Assembly: GCA_022478985.1 (NCBI GenBank)
Contig: JAKSZP010006694.1
Location: forward strand, 119,621 to 183,620
From: Massospora cicadina
Lineage: Eukaryota; Entomophthoromycota; Entomophthoromycetes; Entomophthorales; Entomophthoraceae
Reading direction: 5' to 3'
Length of the DNA: 64,000 nt
In this document: positions 57,791 to 64,000 of the stretch, one piece after another
Numbering within the stretch: the first letter of the stretch is position 1
How the letters are laid out: every line of letters starts with the position of its first letter
Notes under the pieces: model-generated
Seen by the model: only the letters and a program-made list of their open reading frames with translations
Database searches by the model: none
What the model was told of the DNA's origin: nothing
Translations under genes and position numbers: made by a program

Positions 57791-59099
57791 ATCTATTCGC
57801 AAATGGGCCAAACAAAGGGATTATCATAAATTAAAAAAATTCCAAATATAGCCCCTAGGTTATCAGCCTAGGAAGCCATATTAGATGGCAAGGAGGCTTT
57901 GGGGAAACTTTTGTCCGGCGCCCGCTTTAGCTGGCAGACTATGGTGGACAGCATTGGGGTGGGAGCATCAGTGACATGGGGCATAAGGAGGTATAGTTGG
58001 GGGTTTTCTTAATTAATGAGGCTGGCGGTGTCCATCACCTCAACGTATTGAGCAAGTTGATGCTCATCAAAAATGATGAAAGCTGGCACACAGGTAAATG
58101 ACTTGATGCCGGCGGGTTTCAGGATAATTGGGGTCAAAAAGAGAAGTTTTGCTGCATTAATGCAAGTGCAGCTCGCACCAAAAGCAAGCTCCTCAAATGG
58201 ATATGTAGACATCTGCCCCTCTTAAAAGGATATTGGATAGATGACTATCCTAAAGGTTCCTTAGATGATTTAGCTTTTTGAATAGTCTGTTAAAAACCCC
58301 CATTAGATACCAAAAACCCCATATAGATTATATTGGATATTAATGCTAACAGTAGGTTAGCCCCTCGATGATGCAAAAGGATATGCCTACGCCAAATGAA
58401 GATTGCACACTTTGATGTAAACTTTTGATAGAATCATTTTGACTGGCAAAGATTCGATATGTGGTGCACCATTTGAATAGTGCACCCATCCAAAGGTGCA
58501 TGCAATCTTGTGCCAATCTTTTTATTAAAATCCTAGTGCCTCCAACTTATCTATACAACAAGTGGTATGGAAAGTTGTTCAAAATTAGATAAACTTTGCA
58601 AGGGTAATCTGGAATCAGATGTTAGATACTTTGGGATAAATTACTATGCTCTGAGATCATAGTTATCCCAGGTTTGGTAAATCAAACCCTTCTAATACTT
58701 ATATCAATCACCCTTTTTCCTAAATGCTTTTATATTTATACAACATATAAAAGCCCTTTTTATAGATTCAATAAAGTTACTTGGTAGTTTCCAATATCTA
58801 GCAACTTCTCATAATCCTGCTCTTCAATAAGTTCTTAAATACTCACTTCTTTGTGGATGAGATTTCTATTTTCACAGTACTCATTGATCATACTTCAACC
58901 TACAAAACAAACAAGTACTGCAACATACTAATCTTACCACAGATACATAACTGTAGGATAAGATGGAGACTGGCATCTGTGTGCAACCTATAAGAGTCAA
59001 TAAAGTTGGGTGCTAGATAAGATGGCATAACATGACACTTCCTTTTACCCACAGATAATTTATTTTACCATTGAAGATAACTTCATTAACAGTGTTACT
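57791..59099. other. no recognisable gene
   Basis: Mostly AT-rich. Minus frame 58009-58212 (67 codons, start MSTYPFEELAFGASC) is the only one of note; it lies in a slightly GC-richer patch but has no recognised motif. Confidence 0.35.
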
Positions 59100-60250
59100 G
59101 GTTGAATAATTATGTAAGTCTGGGGGAGAAATCCTTGCAGCTTAATCAGGTGGGATTAATATATAAAACCAGAATTGGGGAGTAATTTCAGGGTCAACTC
59201 TTGCAGCTTAATTGGGATAGATTTCCATTTCAAACCAAGAATGGAAGTAAACAGGAAGCCATTCATCTTATCACCCTGAGCAATTTAGTCCATGTGGTAG
59301 ATGAGAGGTGGATGATAGTATATCCCTTTAAAATTGTACCTCCTACCCCTCTGCTAACTAGTCAGGCGTTGGTACAGAAAATTTGGGGTGTGTTTATGGG
59401 GGGGCGGTGGCTAGAAGCTATTCAGCATAGGGTTTGCAGTGATTTTTCCCAAAGAGAGGTTTACTTTAAAAGTTCAAGTTCTGCTGTCAAGTTAAATTAG
59501 TAGCTAGTGTTTAAATCAACTGAGTCACACTTGGGCTCACAAATTACCATCTGTTGTCCCTCCATTGCTAGCAAAAATAAGCCTATCATGTACAGGTATG
59601 GGTGCAATAAACCCTTTCAATACCCAATTTTACCACCCATAATTGGCTCGCCATGGGTGCAACCTTCTGTCCACTATAGGAGTCATCATCATTGTGAAAG
59701 TGCAATCATGTCATAATAAGATTTCTTGCAAATTTTTTTAATAACAATCTGGCAGGTAAGATAGAAAAAGTTGCTATTGGTAACATTTAGGGGGTTGGTT
59801 GGCTGTAGCCAAATTGCAAAGTTATATACCCAAAAGGAATGCACCTGTTTATCTTTAGTATTTAGTGAGTTTATAAGAAATGGACCACTGACAGGTTCTG
59901 CTGTCGCCCCATCTTTTTCCTTTCTGTTCCTTAGCTTTTAAATGAAAATTATTAAAGATTACTGTTTTATTTGTAAAAGTTTAAGAAGTTAGCCAGGCAT
60001 TCGGTACCTAGGATTCCCAGATTTAAAGTTCCCTGGCCAATGCTTGTGGTTGCCTTAGTCTCTCTGCACCCTACAATATAGATGGCTGTACCAAAGGTAT
60101 TTTGGCTGGTGCTTTATGTGGTAACTCATCCTGAGTGCCAGCACAGTCTTATTATTATATGCACGCTCCATGACATAATGAAGTGACCTAAATTCTCATT
60201 CTTCTCCAACTTTTTAAAAATGTAGCTCTGCATTGGTTTTGTGTTATAAA
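59100..60250 (+). pseudogene. E6 leader/gag-like segment
   Basis: Paralogous to 37900-39430 (E9). Frame 59201-59500 (99 codons) contains NLVHVVDERWMIVYPFKIV and PPTPLLTSQALVQKIW; 59507-59716 matches the E9 frame around YRYGCNKP. DNA similarity continues to about 60180 (both pass GATGGCTGTACC and AACTCATCCT). Near its start, CTTGCAGCTTAAT is repeated at about 59135 and 59201. As it precedes protease and RT of E6, it is probably leader or gag. Confidence 0.5.
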
Positions 60251-60700
60251 CGGAATGTCTAACCTTTGGTAAAGGAGGTGTTTTGTGGAAGGAAGCTCGT
60301 TCTTTAGATCATAGAGTTTACGCTATGACAAAGAATATCTCCTGACCTAAACAGCAGTGGGGTATCCTCCTGCATTGAGGGTTTGAAAGCTCAGTCTATA
60401 TTTCTTGCACATCCTGTCCAGCTTTGACGGGCAGCAAGTGTGGGTATGTTGTTTGTCCCTGTTGCCACTGATCTTCCCTCCATCTCACCATTTTATGTTC
60501 TGGTGATAGTATTCTTGCTGTTGACTCTGACGCTCCTTGGGAGCGGGTATATGTGAATCTAGTTGGTGCCATTGTTGTCTTCAGTATAACAGGATAATTT
60601 ATATTTTGCCCAGGTGGCCAAGACTACAGTATTTCCCTTGAGGATGGTCCAGTGGACATGCCAGTAAATACCCCTTCCTTGCCAGTTGTGTCCAGAGAAG
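60251..60700 (+). other. E6 spacer between gag-like and pol regions
   Basis: No long open frame is present. By position it should hold the rest of gag, but no zinc knuckle can be read. Confidence 0.3.
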
Positions 60701-61880
60701 TTGCTAATAAATAAAACCTTGCCTACTTATTGTCACTTATTAAAATTCAGCTGGGACCTGTATGGTATCCATCAAGAATCGGTTGGCTATTGAAACAGTT
60801 GAGAATTTTGAGCTTAAAGGTCACTTTGAATTTAAGCCTAGACTTTACTTCATGGTCTGCAATATTGAGCACTTTGTCAGCCTCCATGACTTGTTATGTG
60901 GTGAAATATCCAGTGCCATACTCAGTGAATTTGTCTGGTTTCTGTTATTAGCTTATGGCAGTATCAGATCTGCTGTCTTCATAATTATTAGGGTTAGGTA
61001 GTGGCTACATCAACTGGGTAGTATTAATCTAAAGCCCAAAATTCTGTCTTTTCAAAACCTCACGCATGTGGCAAATTTCCACTCATCAACACCTTTTCCT
61101 CTGCCAGAGCAGTGGTTTCAATCGCTTCAGCTTAATCTCTCACCAAGTTACTGCCAGATTTTCCTTTCAGCTTGGTAAAGTACAAGGATATTTTCATTAT
61201 GGAGAAGGCCAATCGCCTTCCTTCCCACTCCAAGTGTGATCTGTACTTCCTTTTGACAGTAAATATATCCATATCAAATGTCCTCTGTATTCCTATACAG
61301 AGCAAGAGGCTAAGGCCCTGAAGGTATAGTTAGATGACATGCTCCAGAAGGGGTGGGGTTTCCAGAAATACTCTCCCATTGCATCCCACACCATTTTCAC
61401 TCAAAAGGTTGATAGTACATTGCACCCATGCGTGGACTACAGCCATTTAAATATTACTTTGCACAAGCCCTATCCGCTCCTCCTGGAGCAAACCATCAGC
61501 CAGGTGATTGCCAAATCCTGGGTGTTTGCCAAGATTGACCTGGAAATGCTATCAATTAAATTTGAGTAGTGGAAGACCAGGAGTGGCTGATGGCCATTCA
61601 TACCAGGAAGAATTATTTCTAATTATGTATGATGCCCTTCAGCCTCACTGAACGCGCCTGCTACCTTCCAGCGCATGAATGACAATGTAATAGGAAATCT
61701 CTGATTCACCTGAATGGTGGCATACATTGACAATATTCTAGTTCACTCCCCCACCCAAAGCAGCAATTGAGGGACCTGAAGGTAGCATCAGCAGCGCTGA
61801 AGAAGGCTGATCTCTATGTAAAGCACTCAAAGTGTGAGATTTTCAGGGAATAGGTTACCTTCTAGGGTAACCTTATCTTG
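60701..61880 (+). pseudogene. E6 protease-like region and reverse transcriptase
   Basis: Overlapping frames 60730-60951 and 60762-61001 (SIKNRLAIETVENFELKG) hold the likely protease region. RT begins near 61180 with DIFIMEKANRLPSHSKCD, matching the chromovirus RT entry (usual E-K-A-D-x-L-P-x-H-R-x-x-D). The fingers are at 61339-61569: MLQKGWGFQ, LHPCVDYSHLNITLHKPYPL, VFAKIDLEM. Palm remnants run to 61870, with a degraded catalytic box (AYIDNIL-like, about 61720). Many stops; a dead copy. Confidence 0.8.
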
Positions 61881-62257
61881 AAGGCTATTATACTATCTGT
61901 TGAAAAAGAGGGAATTCTCTTTAGTTTGATTGAAGTTTGACTGTCATATAATTGGCAGGCTGATTCATAGTGTTCTGATGCCTCAGAAGCTAATGAAGTC
62001 CTAATGACTTTCAAAATCTAAAGAGAGAAATTGACAGCGTAAATCTCTCCTGAATCAACCTAATTTAGCTACTAAAGATCTTGCTTACTTGAGAACTATC
62101 TGGATCTACTGTGTAGATAAGGAAAGCTTCTGTCAAACCATACTCTACCACATTATTAATAATTGTTCTAAAATCGCCAGACCTGAATTCATCTTGGACC
62201 TCCATTTAAGCTACAGATACCCCTGGATTATAATTATAAAAGAATCTTTTTGGTTTC
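61881..62257. other. sequence interrupting E6, unidentified
   Basis: RT similarity stops at about 61880 and RNase H begins only after 62900. Apart from the SINE, the intervening sequence (also 62569-62880) is unrecognised. Frame 62089-62295 has no motif. Confidence 0.35.
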
Positions 62258-62568
62258 AACATCAAGTTTTAAAAGGGAGGATACCCCAGTGGTAGAGTAT
62301 GGACCCTCTACCACTGCCTCCCAAGTTCGATCCCAGTAATGGACTTTGGGTAGGGGACGATTTTAACTGTGTTGGTTTTGCGCACCAATGCCCCAAACTG
62401 AGATAGCAAATAGCAAAGGCGGTCCATGGAGTTCCTGGCCTATCATACGCTGTGCATGGAGGTTTTCTGGGTTTTATCCTCCTTTCCCATTTTCTTCACT
62501 TCTCTAATTGGTGCGGTATTGTCCCAGGTTGGCCCACCTCAAATAAAATTTAAAACATCAAGTTTTAA
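62258..62568 (+). mobile_element. full-length tRNA-derived SINE
   Basis: A 281-bp insert (62273-62553) is flanked by a perfect 15-bp duplication AACATCAAGTTTTAA (62258-62272, 62554-62568). The head resembles a tRNA gene: A-box-like TACCCCAGTGGTAGAG and B-box AGTTCGATCCC about 30 bp later, with self-complementary GGGAGG and CCTCCC. These would be an internal RNA polymerase III promoter. The 3' end, ATTGGTGCGG...CCCAGGTTGGCCCACCTC, then AAATAAAA, is related to the tails at 1.76, 46.7 and 57.7 kb. Mobility would depend on a LINE. Confidence 0.85.
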
Positions 62569-62880
62569 TACTTTTACTAGAGATTTTGCCTTCCTTTTAG
62601 CAGTAATTTGTTTTGACTATAGTTTACTTTTTTGTCAAGAGATTTGACCTAGTGACAAGAGTCTACAAGGAGGTATCACTTGAGCTACACCAATTAATAG
62701 TTGAATATCCTTTAAAGAACTTGGCTCTCAAAATATAATAACAATCTTAATACTAATTCTTTTTAACAAACGTGAGGTGATCCTTTCCTGGCCCACATCC
62801 ATCACAAGAAGCAGCTGCATAGTTTTTTAGGGATAATTATTTTCTTAGAAAATTATTTCTTACACTCTCTTAGTTTGCAG

Positions 62881-63320
62881 AGCATCTCCATCCCCTGATG
62901 GAGTAGAATGTTCTGTTCAAATGGACAGCAGATTGCCAATGTTTATTTAAGGCAATCCTGAAAGTTTTTGTGCCGCCACTGGTCCTCAAGCACGCTGATC
63001 TCTCCTAGCTTTTTATAATGGCATGGGATGCCTCAACAGCTTCAGTAAAATTGGTCCTGCTTCAGGATCATAATAGGGTGAAACATACCCTCACCTACTT
63101 CTCATGTAAGTTCACTGCCTTAGAACAATTATGGGAAATATACAACAAGGAGCTTGCTGCAGCATCGTAGTTGCTCATCTACTAGTGGTACCTTCTCCAA
63201 GGTGCATGATATGAAGCGTTTGTCCAGAAAGAACGCCCAGCCCTAATGTGCTTCAAAAAGACAAAGAAGTTGGCACACATTCAGTATTGGGTGGTTTGTG
63301 ACCTGTGCAGCTTTAGATTT
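62881..63320 (+). pseudogene. E6 RNase H and linker
   Basis: About 63010-63180 reads MAWDASTASVKLVLLQDH, KHTLTYFSCKFTALEQLWEI and YNKELAAAS in neighbouring frames, matching Ty3 RNase H (usual E-T-D-A-S, then Y-D-K-E-L-L-A). Near 63210 the next piece (KRLSRKERPALMCFKKTKKL) resembles the strand-connection region. Integrase is not seen before the window ends. Confidence 0.7.
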
Positions 63321-64000
63321 TGAGTGCAATTTTGTAAAGAGGGTCTTTTATAATCTCCACAATCTACTAAATTATTAACCTTCTCTGAGTCTGATGGAAG
63401 AGAAAAATGTGAAAATCTGAGGATTGCTTGCTTGTTTGTTGTTATCCTGCATGTCTATTCAGGCTGAAGTCCCAATGATTAATCCTTAATAGTGCCTGTA
63501 GTTTATGGTATTCAGATGTTCAAAAACTCACTAGGCCTACTATATTTCCTCGTCTTTTCTGGTCAATTCTGAGCATAATTATCCCTTCATGTTTAGGAAC
63601 TTCTTCTGAGGCAGGTGGATATATAAGCTGTGGATTAGGCGCATCCAGCTTGTTGACAATTTCTCTAAAGAAAGGATTCAGTGAGAAAACCAGGAAAAAG
63701 ATAAAATAAATAAAACTTTTATTGTAAGCTATTTATTAGATAATGGTCATTAGGCCAGGCACTGGTATTTATACCTCTAGGGCAACTCCTGGAAACATTC
63801 CAGCACAAAATTTCAACAGATATTATACCACCTCAGTTCAGCCCTTGAACTGATATGACTGAAACCTTTTCTTAGGTTTATTGGTAGCAAAATAATCTCA
63901 AAATTGGGAGGATTTTTGGTACAAAAATCGCGATAAAAGTATGAAAAATTGTCCTTGAGATCCTCTGGATTTCAGTTTTATCATACTGCTGATGAAATAC
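63321..64000. other. no recognisable gene
   Basis: AT-rich, no long frames. The end of E6 or a further LTR may be here, but I see no borders. Confidence 0.35.

Noticed and set aside
62273..62345. Candidate functional tRNA gene.
   Set aside because: The boxes are real, but the sequence continues into a SINE body and is flanked by a 15-bp target duplication, so it is retroposed.
1..64000. CRISPR arrays, rRNA genes, riboswitches, bacterial operons.
   Set aside because: No spaced short repeats, rRNA signatures or Shine-Dalgarno-led gene runs are present; the content is eukaryotic.

Overview
This window comes from a nuclear eukaryotic genome that is very rich in transposable elements. A fungus is the most likely source, inferred from chromodomain-bearing Ty3 retrotransposons, a Tad1-like non-LTR element and a type II (bacterial/peroxisomal-like) citrate synthase gene broken by many very short spliceosomal introns. 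The lineage below fungi cannot be fixed from the sequence alone. The only confident host gene is the citrate synthase at 54.2-56.2 kb; almost everything else is mobile DNA in various stages of decay.

Layout. 1-2.3 kb: the integrase end and LTR start of a Ty3 element (E1). About 2.9-13.6 kb: a decayed LINE (endonuclease, reverse transcriptase, C-terminal Cys/His region), split by a structurally complete 5.57 kb Ty3 chromovirus E7 (5646-11219, minus strand, perfect 5-bp target duplication ACAAT). 13.58-33.28 kb: a triple nest. E4 (minus) is interrupted by E3 (minus), which is interrupted by E2 (plus); target duplications support both inner insertions. 33.3-37.9 kb: a 5'-truncated Ty3 element, E5 (plus). 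37.9-50.1 kb: a degraded Ty3 relative (E9, plus) split by E8 (minus), which itself holds a mariner-derived palindrome, two solo LTRs, a SINE fragment and an unidentified segment. 50-54 kb: AT-rich DNA with a direct-repeat pair, a tandem duplication and one GC-rich possible exon block. 54.2-56.2 kb: citrate synthase. 56.2-59 kb: mostly featureless, with a SINE tail. 59-63.3 kb: another decayed Ty3 element (E6) carrying a full-length tRNA-derived SINE with a 15-bp target duplication.

Most notable. (1) In the E7 family a reading frame with two hydrophobic segments starts inside the LTR and runs in frame across the LTR end into gag; a diverged solo LTR at 47 kb keeps the same peptide and the same frame crossing. 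(2) E7 has a 10-nt self-complementarity of the Tf1 self-priming type. (3) E8 gag carries a collagen-like Gly-X-Y run. (4) A 554-bp near-perfect palindrome was built from the 3' end of a mariner transposase gene. (5) E3 has an antisense decayed frame beyond integrase and two hairpin-bearing repeats flanking pol. (6) The citrate synthase introns are only about 31-47 nt long.
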